Assembly: GCA_003343845.1 (NCBI GenBank)
Contig: QAKK01000022.1
Span: forward strand, 8,465-72,464
Reading direction: 5' to 3'
Length of the DNA: 64,000 nt
DNA from: Oscillospiraceae bacterium
GTDB lineage: Bacteria > Bacillota > Clostridia > Oscillospirales > CAG-272
Position numbers and translations under genes: made by a program. Shown here in pieces: positions 1-9,280 of the stretch. The notes beneath the pieces were generated by a model. The model ran no database searches. It was not told where the DNA came from and saw only the letters and a list, made by a program, of their open reading frames with translations. How positions within the stretch are numbered: the first letter of the stretch is position 1; every line of letters starts with the position of its first letter.

Positions 1-1984
1 TGTTCTTACCGAGCGTGTAGTCATGCGTGGTCTGTGCGCCGAAGAAGATGAGGAGTCCCGTCCAGACATAGCCGAGACCGACAAGCAGCGAAATGATACC
101 GGTCTCTGCCGAGGTCACAACGTTGGAAAGCAGCGTTGCGGGAATCAGCGTGAGCACCAGCGGGAAGAGCGAATAGCAGGTTGCCACAAAGACATCCTTG
201 AACGTGCCCTCGCCTTCAAACAGCGTCGTCAGACACCAGTTGGAGACGACCCACAGTGCCAGCGGCAGAATGACCGAGCCTGCCTGCTCGAAAATGGTGG
301 AATACGAACCCGTCGGGTTGAGCAGATAGCCTCTGCCGATCGAGTTATAGTAGAACGAAAGGATAACCAACCCGAGGATGGTAATCGCACCGCGAACCGA
401 ACCGCGTTTCTCATGTTTCAGATCCCAGAAACCATCAAACGGGTGGTAGATCACATGGAACGCATAGAGCAGTTCTTCCCAATAGGTCTTTTTGCCGACA
501 CGAAGTGCAGCTTCCCTGTTCTTCTTCTTATAATACTTAGAGAAGCGTCCCCACAGGAGAACAAATGCGATGACCGCGATCGGCAGGACAATGAAGTACT
601 TCTCAATCCACTGCTTGCGGACTTCCTGGAAAGCGGCGGAGTAGTTCGTGGTGTCATAAGCCGCCTCGAAATATTCCATGGCTTCCTTATACTCGCCGGA
701 GCTGCTGAGCGCACGACCGATGCCGATATAAGCAAGATCGAAGTTGGAGTTGCGCTTCAGGATCTCCTGCCAGTAGGTGATCGCCTGGTCAAATTTACGC
801 TCGTTTTCGTTGCGGATCGCGGCGAGCAGGATGTCGCCGTATTCGGTGCGCTTGTAGACGGTGAAGAAGTTGTCGCTCTTATCGAGCAGCAGCATCTTGT
901 CGCCCTGGTATGCGACCGCTTCAATGCTCGACAGGTTGCCGAGCTGTCCGCCGCTGTCGCCGAAGGCAAACAGCAGATGACCGTTCTGATCGTAGGTGTA
1001 GACCTTCTGACGGCGCTCGTCGATGACAGACCAGGTGTTTTCCGGTCCGACGGCAACGTCGATCAGACGCGAGACCGTCGAGCGGGTGACATTGACTTCA
1101 CCGGACGGTGCAAAGTAACCGAGACGGTTCATGACTTCCTTGCCGGCGGCGTTCAGCTTGCGAACAGGCGAGTATTTGCTCGACTTGTTTTTCAGCTGTG
1201 CATACTGCTGTGCCTGACGCGCGGTGCTGTTTGCAGTCGCGGTCACGTAGATGAAGCCTTCCTTATCGACCGTGATGTTGTTGTACTCGGTCGGGATATA
1301 GGACGCCGTTGCCTTTCTCTGCTCTGCAGTCTGGAAGTTTCTCCAGATGATGTCCCATGCGCTGTAGACAACGTTCTGCGCGCCGATGAAGCCGGTGAAT
1401 TCGCCCTCGCTCGTCAGTACGATAACACCCTGATAGGTTGTGGAAGAAATGACGTAGATTCGGTCATACTGGTCGACCGCAACGGCGACCGGTTTGTAAA
1501 TGGAGTTTTCGCCAAACAGTGCGCTCGAGGGCTTTGCGAGAATCTTCTCGAAGTTGCCGTCGATGTCGAAGACAACCAGGCGGTTGGCATCGGTATCGCA
1601 GACGAAAATCTCCTTGGCGTTTGCAAAGACGCCGGAGGGATTGGTGAACTTATCCGGCACGCCCTGGTCGTTGATGAACGCGTCGATGGTGAACTTCAGC
1701 TTGTAGTTTGCATCGGTGACCACGATGCGGTTGTTTGCCGCATCGACAATGTAGACGCAGCCGTCCGGACCGACAAACAGGTCGCGCGGGTCGTCAATCG
1801 CAATATCAAGCCCGATATAGTCTGAATTGACGTTCATGACCGGCGTGTACACCGTCGGCGAAGTGCGCGGCCAGCCGTCCTTGCCGTAGGTGTAAGTGGT
1901 GTAAGGCTCAACCGCGCTTGCCACAGGCGCGAGCGCCAGCACAAGCACGAGCGCGAGGAGCAGAATTTTTGTGAACTTTTTCAT
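1..1984 (-). CDS. Secreted/membrane NHL-repeat, TPR and Yip1-like protein (C-terminus cut by window edge)
   Basis: About 660 residues are visible; the stop lies beyond position 1. The ATG at 1984 follows a strong AGGAGG site. A signal peptide or signal anchor (residues about 1-24) is followed by NHL-type beta-propeller repeats (about 40-370, with recurring phrases such as DLFVGPDGCVYIVD). A TPR-like pair of helices (about 388-440) comes next, then a membrane segment near 465 and a multi-pass Yip1-like membrane domain from about 500. It is last in the sugar ABC operon, 12 bp after the second permease. Inference: an extracellular propeller anchored in the membrane, serving the transporter as accessory or sensor. 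Biochemical role unknown. Confidence 0.75.
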   Translation of the reverse strand, partial: MKKFTKILLLALVLVLALAPVASAVEPYTTYTYGKDGWPRTSPTVYTPVMNVNSDYIGLDIAIDDPRDLFVGPDGCVYIVDAANNRIVVTDANYKLKFTIDAFINDQGVPDKFTNPSGVFANAKEIFVCDTDANRLVVFDIDGNFEKILAKPSSALFGENSIYKPVAVAVDQYDRIYVISSTTYQGVIVLTSEGEFTGFIGAQNVVYSAWDIIWRNFQTAEQRKATASYIPTEYNNITVDKEGFIYVTATANSTARQAQQYAQLKNKSSKYSPVRKLNAAGKEVMNRLGYFAPSGEVNVTRSTVSRLIDVAVGPENTWSVIDERRQKVYTYDQNGHLLFAFGDSGGQLGNLSSIEAVAYQGDKMLLLDKSDNFFTVYKRTEYGDILLAAIRNENERKFDQAITYWQEILKRNSNFDLAYIGIGRALSSSGEYKEAMEYFEAAYDTTNYSAAFQEVRKQWIEKYFIVLPIAVIAFVLLWGRFSKYYKKKNREAALRVGKKTYWEELLYAFHVIYHPFDGFWDLKHEKRGSVRGAITILGLVILSFYYNSIGRGYLLNPTGSYSTIFEQAGSVILPLALWVVSNWCLTTLFEGEGTFKDVFVATCYSLFPLVLTLIPATLLSNVVTSAETGIISLLVGLGYVWTGLLIFFGAQTTHDYTLGKN

Positions 1985-1996
1985 GTCTGTTCCTCC

Positions 1997-2869
1997 TTAG
2001 TCCTTCATACCGCTCGAGCCCATCGTCTCAATGACGTTGCTCTGGCAGATGACAAATACCGTGATCGGGACGATCATCATGACAACGGTTGCTGCCGCGC
2101 CGACGCCGGCACGGGCGATACCGCCGGTGACGATCTGGTTGATCGCATAGTTGAATGTTTTGAGCTGCTCACTGTAGATGTAGATCGAGTTGCCCGAATT
2201 CCACAGGTTCTTGAAGGACTCAATCATCAGCGTCAGCCATGCGGGCTTGACCATCGGCATCGCGATCACCCAGAAGGTGTAGAATTCGCCTGCGCCGTCA
2301 AGACGCGCGCTTTCCAGCACTTCGTTCGACACACCGGTCTCCATGAACTGCTTCATGAGGTACAGACCGAGCGAGGTACAGAATGCCGGGACAATCAGAG
2401 CGAGGTATGTATCCAGCCAGTGCAGCGTGCTCATCGTGAGGAAGTTTGCAATCGCGGTGACCGTCTGGTGGAACATCAGCGAATAGACGACCATGTTGAA
2501 GAAGAACTTGCGTCCCGGGAATTTCAGCTTCGACAGCGCATATGCCGCCATGGAGGACAGCAGCAGGTTGCCGAAGGTACCCGTCACGGACACGAAGACC
2601 GTGTTGAAGATGTAACGGGAGAACGGAACGTAGTTATCGCTCATCAGCGTGAACAGGTCGCCGAAGTTGGATGCGGTCGGCTTCTCCACATAGAAGCGCG
2701 GCGGGAACATCCAGAGTTCATCAAGCGGCTTCATGGACTGCATGATGACGTAGTACATCGGCAGGAACATGAACGTGCCCATGATGATCAGGAAAAGGTT
2801 GATACCGAAGTCACCCCCGCGGCTGCGGCTGAGGACAACTCTATGTTTACGTGTTCTTAACTTAGCCAT
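1997..2869 (-). CDS. Carbohydrate ABC transporter permease, MalG type
   Basis: 290 residues, the normal length for this family. Six hydrophobic segments are visible, starting near residue 24 (INLFLIIMGTFMFLPMYYVI). The cytoplasmic EAA loop that docks the ATPase is at about 188-210 (ESARLDGAGEFYTFW...P). It starts one base after the stop of the first permease, so the two are translationally coupled. With that permease it forms the membrane channel of a CUT1-type oligosaccharide importer. No ATP-binding gene is present here; such importers often share a distant MsmK-like ATPase. The substrate cannot be read from the sequence. Confidence 0.93.
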   Translation of the reverse strand: MAKLRTRKHRVVLSRSRGGDFGINLFLIIMGTFMFLPMYYVIMQSMKPLDELWMFPPRFYVEKPTASNFGDLFTLMSDNYVPFSRYIFNTVFVSVTGTFGNLLLSSMAAYALSKLKFPGRKFFFNMVVYSLMFHQTVTAIANFLTMSTLHWLDTYLALIVPAFCTSLGLYLMKQFMETGVSNEVLESARLDGAGEFYTFWVIAMPMVKPAWLTLMIESFKNLWNSGNSIYIYSEQLKTFNYAINQIVTGGIARAGVGAAATVVMMIVPITVFVICQSNVIETMGSSGMKD

Positions 2870-2870
2870 A

Positions 2871-3818
2871 TTACTGCCCTATCTTCGATAATCCTTTCTT
2901 AATAATTAAGTTGGCGCCGACCATGACCACGAAGAGGATCACGGCGATTGCCGAGGCATAGCCCATTTCATAACGCTGTCCGCCGTAGTCGTTGAGGTGG
3001 TGCACGATGGTATGCGCCGCATATTCGACCGACGGGAAGCCGCAGAGGGCATCGACGATGGCGCCGAAGCCGAAGGACTGCGTAATGGAGAGGACTGCGC
3101 CGAACATCAGCTGCGGCTTCATGTACGGCAGCGTGATGTTCCAGAGTTCCTGCCAACGGTTCTTGATACCGTCGACCGCGCCCGCCTCATAGAGGTGACG
3201 CGGGACGTTCTGCAAACCTGCGATGAAGGACAGGAACGCCGTGCCGAGCGAGGTCCAAAGGGCAACAACGATACAGAGCGGCATGACATAGTCCGCATCC
3301 TTGAACCAAAGGATCGCGTCGTCGATGATGCCGAGGTTGATCAGCGTACCGTTGACCCAGCCATAGGAGTCCGAGCTGAACAGCGTCTGCCAGACAAGGT
3401 AGACCGAGCCGGAAATCGAAGGTGCGTAGAAGACCAGAGTGACAACCGAACGAAGCTTCGGTCCGAGCTCGTTGATGAACCACGCGATCAGCAGCGACAG
3501 CAGGTAGGACACAGGGCCTGTGATGGAGGCGAAGATCAGCGTGTTCTGGCAAGCCAGGATGAAAATGTCGTCGTCAAGGAAGAGGCGGATGTAGTTGTTC
3601 AACCCGAGGAAGTGCGGAAATTCCAGCAGGTTGAAGTCGGTGAAGCTCAGGACGATCGACAAGAGAACCGGGAAGACGGTGAAGACGAAGAAGAGGAGCA
3701 TAAAGGGCGCGATCATGACATACGCAACCTTGTTCTTCTTCATTTCACGCCATGTCCATTGCGCTTTGGACGGTTCGCCTTGTGCCGCCGGACGCTTTTC
3801 TGTCTTGGTTTTTGACAT
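2871..3818 (-). CDS. Sugar ABC transporter permease, MalF type
   Basis: 315 residues with a charged cytoplasmic N-terminus (about 1-32), then six membrane segments from about residue 33 (VAYVMIAPFMLLFFVFTVFP). The EAA loop is at about 213-235 (YEAGAVDGIKNRWQELW). It is the second gene of the operon, 46 bp after the binding protein, with a GGAGAAA ribosome site before ATG 3818. Together with the downstream MalG-type permease it makes the heterodimeric channel of a CUT1 sugar importer. The sequence is intact and ordinary for the family. Confidence 0.93.
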   Translation of the reverse strand: MSKTKTEKRPAAQGEPSKAQWTWREMKKNKVAYVMIAPFMLLFFVFTVFPVLLSIVLSFTDFNLLEFPHFLGLNNYIRLFLDDDIFILACQNTLIFASITGPVSYLLSLLIAWFINELGPKLRSVVTLVFYAPSISGSVYLVWQTLFSSDSYGWVNGTLINLGIIDDAILWFKDADYVMPLCIVVALWTSLGTAFLSFIAGLQNVPRHLYEAGAVDGIKNRWQELWNITLPYMKPQLMFGAVLSITQSFGFGAIVDALCGFPSVEYAAHTIVHHLNDYGGQRYEMGYASAIAVILFVVMVGANLIIKKGLSKIGQ

Positions 3819-3864
3819 GAATTTTTCTCCTTATTTAATATATAAGATCTAAAAGCGTCCGCTT

Positions 3865-6858
3865 TTATTCATGGATCTTATGCTCTGCAAGCCACTGTTC
3901 CATCTCCGCCTTGACTTCGGGAGAGGTCTCATAGGTCTTGCCGAGTTCAAGCGTCGGCAGTTCAAACTCCTCACGCTTACGGGTGATCTCCTTGTTGATC
4001 GTGTTGACGTAAGATTGGAGCTTGGTCACGGGGTCTGCGCCGTCATTGACAACGCCGAGCACCGCAAATTCAAGGTAACGTGCGAAAATGTACGCGCCGG
4101 GATAGTTGGTGATGGCGGAGAGGTTGTCGAACTGATCCATCAGCGCCTCATACTCACTGGTCGTCCAAGGCATTTCAGCAAGCGCCTCACGGTTTGCCGT
4201 GTTATACTTTGCCGCCTGTCCGATGGTCGTCACGAGGTCGCTGCCGTATGCCGCCTGTGCGTCCTTACCGCAGAACCACTTCATAAACTGCCAGGTGCTC
4301 TTCTCGTCCTTCGTGCCATGCATCATGATCGAGGCAGCCACCGTATTGACCGCGTTGTAGTTGATCGTACCGTCCTCGCGGACCGTGCCCGGCAGCGGAA
4401 CCATCTCCCACAGACCGTTGATCTCGGTTGCGAAGACCGTCAGCTGGTTGTAGGTGGTGGAATAGTCGGCAATCAGAATCGGCATCTCACCGGTTCTGAA
4501 ACGGTTCGGACCGTCAAAGGTGAACGGGAATGAGTAGTCGGTGAAGAAGCGCGTGTACTTTTCAAATGCGTCGATCGCCACGTTCGAGTCGAGACCCGAG
4601 CGCAGACCGTCGTCGGCAAAACGGTCGCCGCCCATCTGATAAAGGAAGATGTCGTACTCATGGTTGAGACCGACCGACATGTTGTTTGCCTGGAGAACCG
4701 GGAGCATCGCGAGGACGTCGTCCCAGGTCTTCGGAATCTCAAGTCCGAGGTCGGCAAGCACGTCGATGCGGACAAACATCATATAGAAGCCTGCGCGCTG
4801 CGGCAGACCGTAGGTCGTGCCGTAGAGCGTGACCGGAATGGTGGTCGCCTCATTGAACTGGCTGATGGCGTCGTCAAAGCCCTCGTAATCGTTGAGCGGG
4901 AGAACCGCACTGCGGATTGCATAGTTGATGACATCTACGCCGCCGCAGCCGAGGAAGGCATCGGGCCCCTGTCCGGAAAGGACAGAAGGAAGCAGCGTAC
5001 CTGCCGCAACGAGTTTGACGTCGACGCCGATCTCGGTATCGGGCGTAAAGTCGTTGGAGACGAGGTTCTTCAGGATCTTCGCCTGGTCACGGCCTTCGGT
5101 CGTCCAGACTTCGATTGAAGTCGCCGTATCGCCATTGACCGCCGTTGCGCCCATGGTGCTGTAGTCGGTTGTAAAGCTTGCAAGGAAGGAGCGAAGCTCA
5201 AACCATACCGCCTCGCCGAAGCTTGCATTCGCCTTCGGCATCGCGTTGTCCTTCGGCTGAATCAGAATGTAGTCCAGACGCAGCGGCTGCGAACGCACGG
5301 TATTGAGCCATGTGCCGAGGGTACCGATATAGGTTTTGAGGTTTTTGAGGTTGGGGGCAATCTCATCTTCGTCGCCGCCCATACGCTTGAGCAGGAACGC
5401 GACCTTGTCCAGCGTCGCGGTCTGCGAACCCTTTTCGCCGCAGAGCTCGGTGATGAGATTCGAAACGGTGTACAGGTTTTTCGACTCGATCAGCATGGTC
5501 TTGATCGTGTTGGGCATCAGGCGGGAGAACCCGTAGTCGCGGTATTCATCCGGCGATGCACCGGTCAGCTTCATGATATTCATGTAGCAGTCGTTGATGT
5601 TATCCAGCGACGTCTCGACCTGACGGATAATGTCCGCAAAGTCGCCGAGACCGACCTCAAGGCGCAGGGTGTGTGTGCCGGGCGTGAGGTAGAACTCAAA
5701 CTCGGTCGCGCCGTCCGTCAGGCTCTTGCACTGCCAGTCCTTCGTATAGTCGAAGCGGAGGCTGTAGCATTCCTTGAACGGAACCTCGCCATCGAGGTAC
5801 AGCGTGCGCGACGTGAACATACCGGAAAGGTCGTTCTGCTTGCTGCGGATGGCGATGGAATAGAAGCCCTCGGTTGCAACCTCGAAGTTGTATTCGACCC
5901 ACTGACCGACCGTCTTCATATTCTCGTTGCCGCCCATATAATTCAGGCGCTGCACGGTCGGATCCTGCGGAGAGGTGATGGCGCTGGTGCGGTCGGTCAG
6001 CGGATAAATGGATTCATCCGACTGATAGACCGGGCGCTCCGCCTCGAGCTTGATCGGGGCGTCCGTGCCCTGCTTGTATGTATACGCAGCCTTGTATTCC
6101 TCGTAGGTGGGAATCTCTTTTTCGGGTTCGAGGATGATCTGCTTGATGCTCATCGGCTCGCGCGATGCTTCCAGCGTGATCGTGTTTTCGCCGGCTGCAA
6201 AGTAGAACAGCAACGGATCGGTGTAATAGCCGGTCGAATCCTTGACCGTATAGTCGATCCATTCAATCGCCGAGAGGTTGTGCGGGCGGAGATCGTTGCC
6301 GGCGAGATCTTCCTGGAAGCCGCCGTTCGCCTCATACTGCGGCGCCCACTTCTTGGTGATCGTGATGGAACGCGCCTCGGAGAACGGAACCTTGCCGTTG
6401 ACATAGAGAATGCGCTCGATATCGGTCGACTTCTCCGCATTGTCCCCGCGCTTTGCGTTGCCGGGGTAGCAGACCAGTCTGACACTGTAAAGTCCCGCCT
6501 CGCGAACGGTGAACTTCCAGGTCACTTTACCGCTGTCGGACGTATACAGAGAATGCTCTCCGTCGGCATTGACGTCGTAAAGGACTTCCGCCTCGCGATC
6601 GGTCGTTGCATCCGCATCGTATGCAGTCGCGTCGATCGTCACCGTCGAGGAAGCCTGCTTCTTGTCGGCGTGCCGCTCAAGATACGTCTTATAGTCAGAC
6701 GTGTTCAGAATCTCATTCCACTCCTGCATGGTGCGACGTGAAGACGTCTCTGCCGCGCCCGTACCGTCCGCCGCGAAGGCAACAGGGGTGAGGCAGGTGC
6801 AGACCATGAGCAGAGCAAGAACAAGGCTCATCGCTTTTGACAGCTTGGCTCTCATCAT
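3865..6858 (-). CDS. Very large extracellular solute-binding protein with two N-terminal beta-sandwich-like domains
   Basis: 997 residues, more than twice the usual 420-550 for a SBP_bac_1 protein. A Sec signal peptide (about 1-29, ending AFA-ADG) has no lipobox: the Cys residues at 20 and 22 lack the L-[AS]-[GA]-C context. Two related sandwich-like modules follow, about 72-250 and 272-410; both contain the phrases 'GLYSVRL' or 'GFYSIAI' and 'LYVNG' or 'LYLDG', typical of carbohydrate-binding folds. A linker leads to the family 1 binding domain (about 570-930). It is the first gene of the operon, behind a strong promoter, and starts after GGAGGTTTTGAG. Likely binds a polysaccharide fragment for the two permeases. 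Anchoring is unclear. Confidence 0.85.
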   Translation of the reverse strand: MMRAKLSKAMSLVLALLMVCTCLTPVAFAADGTGAAETSSRRTMQEWNEILNTSDYKTYLERHADKKQASSTVTIDATAYDADATTDREAEVLYDVNADGEHSLYTSDSGKVTWKFTVREAGLYSVRLVCYPGNAKRGDNAEKSTDIERILYVNGKVPFSEARSITITKKWAPQYEANGGFQEDLAGNDLRPHNLSAIEWIDYTVKDSTGYYTDPLLFYFAAGENTITLEASREPMSIKQIILEPEKEIPTYEEYKAAYTYKQGTDAPIKLEAERPVYQSDESIYPLTDRTSAITSPQDPTVQRLNYMGGNENMKTVGQWVEYNFEVATEGFYSIAIRSKQNDLSGMFTSRTLYLDGEVPFKECYSLRFDYTKDWQCKSLTDGATEFEFYLTPGTHTLRLEVGLGDFADIIRQVETSLDNINDCYMNIMKLTGASPDEYRDYGFSRLMPNTIKTMLIESKNLYTVSNLITELCGEKGSQTATLDKVAFLLKRMGGDEDEIAPNLKNLKTYIGTLGTWLNTVRSQPLRLDYILIQPKDNAMPKANASFGEAVWFELRSFLASFTTDYSTMGATAVNGDTATSIEVWTTEGRDQAKILKNLVSNDFTPDTEIGVDVKLVAAGTLLPSVLSGQGPDAFLGCGGVDVINYAIRSAVLPLNDYEGFDDAISQFNEATTIPVTLYGTTYGLPQRAGFYMMFVRIDVLADLGLEIPKTWDDVLAMLPVLQANNMSVGLNHEYDIFLYQMGGDRFADDGLRSGLDSNVAIDAFEKYTRFFTDYSFPFTFDGPNRFRTGEMPILIADYSTTYNQLTVFATEINGLWEMVPLPGTVREDGTINYNAVNTVAASIMMHGTKDEKSTWQFMKWFCGKDAQAAYGSDLVTTIGQAAKYNTANREALAEMPWTTSEYEALMDQFDNLSAITNYPGAYIFARYLEFAVLGVVNDGADPVTKLQSYVNTINKEITRKREEFELPTLELGKTYETSPEVKAEMEQWLAEHKIHE

Positions 6859-7044
6859 AACTCAAAACCTCCAAAGTTTGCGTGATTGGGGATGCGCGCG
6901 TCATACGCGCGCACACACGCGCATAGGACAAAAAATTTCGGAACCGCCGCACACCAACCGGCGGCGGAAGGTTCCAGGAGGCAAATTGCACAAGAACAGC
7001 GGAAAATCCTCTCGTCTCCGGCAGGTCTGTGCAAAATACCCATA

Positions 7045-7060
7045 AATGTACTCGTACATT
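7045..7060. promoter_or_regulatory. Candidate operator: inverted repeat AATGTAC-TC-GTACATT
   Basis: Two perfect 7-bp arms separated by 2 bp overlap the -10 box and the expected transcription start of the sugar ABC operon. That is a typical place for a LacI- or GntR-type repressor. No regulator gene is adjacent in the window, so the binding protein is unknown. Confidence 0.5.
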
Positions 7061-7086
7061 CTACCACAGCCATGGAAACTTGTCAA
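7058..7086 (-). promoter_or_regulatory. Sigma-A promoter of the sugar ABC operon
   Basis: Read on the minus strand: TTGACA (7086-7081), exactly 17 bp, TAGAAT (7063-7058). It lies 200 bp upstream of ATG 6858, leaving a long untranslated leader with no gene seen in it. Confidence 0.85.
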
Positions 7087-7505
7087 GAGCGCTGTTCACG
7101 CCTTTTTATGCCGAAAAAGGCTGTGCGGGTGTTTTTTGCTTACCTTTTTTATTTTTATGCACCGCTGCGGCAGAACCGACGGTTCGTGCGCCGGATCGTT
7201 TCCCCTGCTCTATCACCTAAAATGTTAATAATAATAACATATTTCGTTTAAAACAGGGGGTTAACGCCGCATTCGCAGTCGTTTCTTCATGTTCCGCGCT
7301 ATACGTTTACTGTGATTAAACATTTTGCAGGGTTTAACAGGCAGAAAACGCCTTCACGAGCCGTGCACGTCTTCTTTGCATTTTGCACAAATTTCGACAC
7401 TATTTTTCTACACGTGTGCAAGATGCACAATCAGGATGAATCGCCCGCGCATTTTGCTCCGCCACATTTGCATTTTCTCTAATGATCCGAGTTATATTAA
7501 AAAAT
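7087..7505. other. Intergenic stretch between nifU and the sugar ABC operon promoter
   Basis: About 420 bp, AT-richer than its surroundings, with no open frame preceded by a ribosome site. It contains a perfect 8-bp-arm inverted repeat GCCTTTTT...AAAAAGGC near 7099-7120 and an AT-only inverted repeat near 7220. Neither can be assigned a role. Confidence 0.5.
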
Positions 7506-7534
7506 ATCCGCGTCGGAGGAAATCCGATGCGGAT
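7506..7534 (-). terminator. Rho-independent terminator after nifU
   Basis: Minus-strand hairpin ATCCGCATCGGA / TCCGACGCGGAT with a 5-nt loop, followed by ATATTTTTTAAT. It lies 21 bp beyond the nifU stop. Confidence 0.8.
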
Positions 7535-7554
7535 AGATGGGAAAATTCCCGTGT

Positions 7555-8016
7555 TTATTCTTCGTCGGTGTGGTGCTCGTGCTCGTGATCGTGATCGCAA
7601 GCCGCACAGGCAGCCGCCTCGGCAATGACGGGATGGTCAATGCCCTGCTTTTTGTAGTAGTCGGCAAGTGCCGCCTTGACGGCTTCCTCCGCCAGCACCG
7701 AACAATGCACCTTGACCGCCGGCAGACCGCCGAGCGCCTCAATGACTGCCTTGTTGGTCAGGGTGAGCGCCTCGTCGATGCTCTTCCCCTTGATCATCTC
7801 GGTCGCCATGGACGAGGTGGCGATCGCTGCGCCGCAGCCGAAGGTCTTGAATTTGGCGTCGGTGATGATGCCGTTGTCAATCTTCAGGTACATCTTCATG
7901 ATGTCGCCGCACTTGGCGTTGCCGATCTCGCCGATGCCGTCCGCATTTTCAATCTCGCCGACGTTTCTCGGGTTGGTGAAGTGATCCATCACCTTTTCGC
8001 TGTATAACATACTCAT
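7555..8016 (-). CDS. nifU: Iron-sulfur cluster assembly scaffold NifU/IscU
   Basis: 153 residues. The IscU-type domain spans about 3-125 with the three cluster ligand Cys in their usual contexts (NAKCGDI near 35, FGCGAAIATSS near 61, VHCSVLAEEAV near 104). It begins in the family's usual way (YSEKVMDHFTNPRNVG). An unusual C-terminal tail (about 136-153) contains Cys and a run of His and Asp/Glu (CDHDHEHEHH). It receives sulfur from the cysteine desulfurase encoded 18 bp upstream and builds Fe-S clusters in the cytosol. Clostridial nifU genes often lack the Nfu domain, as here. Confidence 0.95.
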   Translation of the reverse strand: MSMLYSEKVMDHFTNPRNVGEIENADGIGEIGNAKCGDIMKMYLKIDNGIITDAKFKTFGCGAAIATSSMATEMIKGKSIDEALTLTNKAVIEALGGLPAVKVHCSVLAEEAVKAALADYYKKQGIDHPVIAEAAACAACDHDHEHEHHTDEE

Positions 8017-8034
8017 AGCCGTAATTCTCCTTTT

Positions 8035-9228
8035 TCAGACCTTGTGCGCCTTCAGCGCCTCTTCATAGAGCGGGCTCATATCGCGCAGCCGCTTGATGAT
8101 GGGCGGCAGCACCTCAAGGATATAGTCCGCGTCCGCCTCGCTCGTCTCGGATGAGATGGACAGGCGGAGCGAGCCGTGCGCGCGCTCGTGCGGGACGCCG
8201 GTCGCCAGCAGGACGTGCGACGGGTCAAGCGATGCCGACGAGCAGGCGGAGCCGGTGGAGGCGCAGATACCGGCGGCATCGAGCAGGAGCAGCATGCTCT
8301 CGCCCTCGATATATTCAAAGCCGATGTTCAGATTGCCCGGCAGGCGATATGCGCCGTCGCGCGGTCCGTTCAGCGTGCTGTGCGGAATTGCTGCCAGAAT
8401 GCGGTCGCGCAGACTGTCGCGCAGCGCGGCAACCGCCTGCATCTTCGGCAGATTGGCATAGGCATTCTCGACCGCAGTGGCAAGACCGACGATGTACGCC
8501 ATATTCTCGGTGCCGCCGCGCTTGCCGCGCTCCTGCCCGCCGCCGTCGATCAGGTTCTCGATCCGCACACCCTGCTTCACATACAGAAGCCCGATGCCCT
8601 TGGGCGCATGAATCTTATGCCCGGAGAGCGACAGCATGTCCACGCCGAGCGTGTCGACCTTGACATCCAGCGCACCGAACGCCTGTACCGCGTCGGTAAA
8701 CATCAGTGCGCCGTGTTCGTGCGCGATCTTTGCGATCTCGGCGATCGGCTCAATCGTGCCGATCTCGTTGTTTGCCAGCATAACGGCGACCACGGCGGTC
8801 TTGTCGCTGATCGCCGCCCTGATCTCCTCCACCGAAACAAAGCCCTCGCTGTCCACGCCGACATAAGTTACCGTGAAGCCGTCGCGCTCCAGCGCCTCAC
8901 AGGCGTGCAGCATGGCATGATGCTCGATCTTGCTGGTGATGATATGCGTTCTGCCCTTTTTGCGCCCCGCGTAGGCAGCACCCTTGATCGCCCAGTTGTC
9001 GGACTCGCTGCCGCAGGAGGTGAAATAGATCTCGCGCGGCTTGGCGCCGAGACAGGCTGCAATGCGTGCGCGCGCATCCTCGAGCGCAATCGCCGCCTCG
9101 CGTCCGAGGCGATGCAGGCTGGACGGGTTGCCCCACTTCGGTCCGAACCAGGGCTTCATCGCTTCAAAGACCTCCGGCGATACGGCAGTCGTCGCCGCAT
9201 TGTCGGCGTAAACAAATCTTGCTTCCAC
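8035..9228 (-). CDS. nifS: Cysteine desulfurase NifS/IscS
   Basis: 397 residues from a GTG start at 9228. That start is preferred to the upstream in-frame ATG at 9330 because AGAGAGGAACACAA precedes it, the family N-terminus (VYADNAATT) follows at once, and the promoter lies between the two. It is a fold-type I PLP enzyme: the PLP lysine is in the SGHKIHAPKG motif near 200, and the sulfur-transfer loop Cys is in STGSACSS near 325. It makes a persulfide from L-cysteine and hands it to NifU, the next gene. Confidence 0.95.
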   Translation of the reverse strand: MEARFVYADNAATTAVSPEVFEAMKPWFGPKWGNPSSLHRLGREAAIALEDARARIAACLGAKPREIYFTSCGSESDNWAIKGAAYAGRKKGRTHIITSKIEHHAMLHACEALERDGFTVTYVGVDSEGFVSVEEIRAAISDKTAVVAVMLANNEIGTIEPIAEIAKIAHEHGALMFTDAVQAFGALDVKVDTLGVDMLSLSGHKIHAPKGIGLLYVKQGVRIENLIDGGGQERGKRGGTENMAYIVGLATAVENAYANLPKMQAVAALRDSLRDRILAAIPHSTLNGPRDGAYRLPGNLNIGFEYIEGESMLLLLDAAGICASTGSACSSASLDPSHVLLATGVPHERAHGSLRLSISSETSEADADYILEVLPPIIKRLRDMSPLYEEALKAHKV

Positions 9229-9280
9229 TTGTGTTCCTCTCTTTGCGCGCCGCGGCGCGCAAAATGCAAAATACTTAGTT

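Noticed and set aside
23..1825. 600-codon open frame on the plus strand
   Set aside because: It is antisense to the NHL/Yip1-like gene, has no ribosome site and gives low-complexity Arg/Asp-rich protein; it arises from GC-rich third positions.
7099..7120. GCCTTTTT...AAAAAGGC inverted repeat as a terminator
   Set aside because: The stem is mostly A-T, no T-run follows it, and no gene ends nearby.
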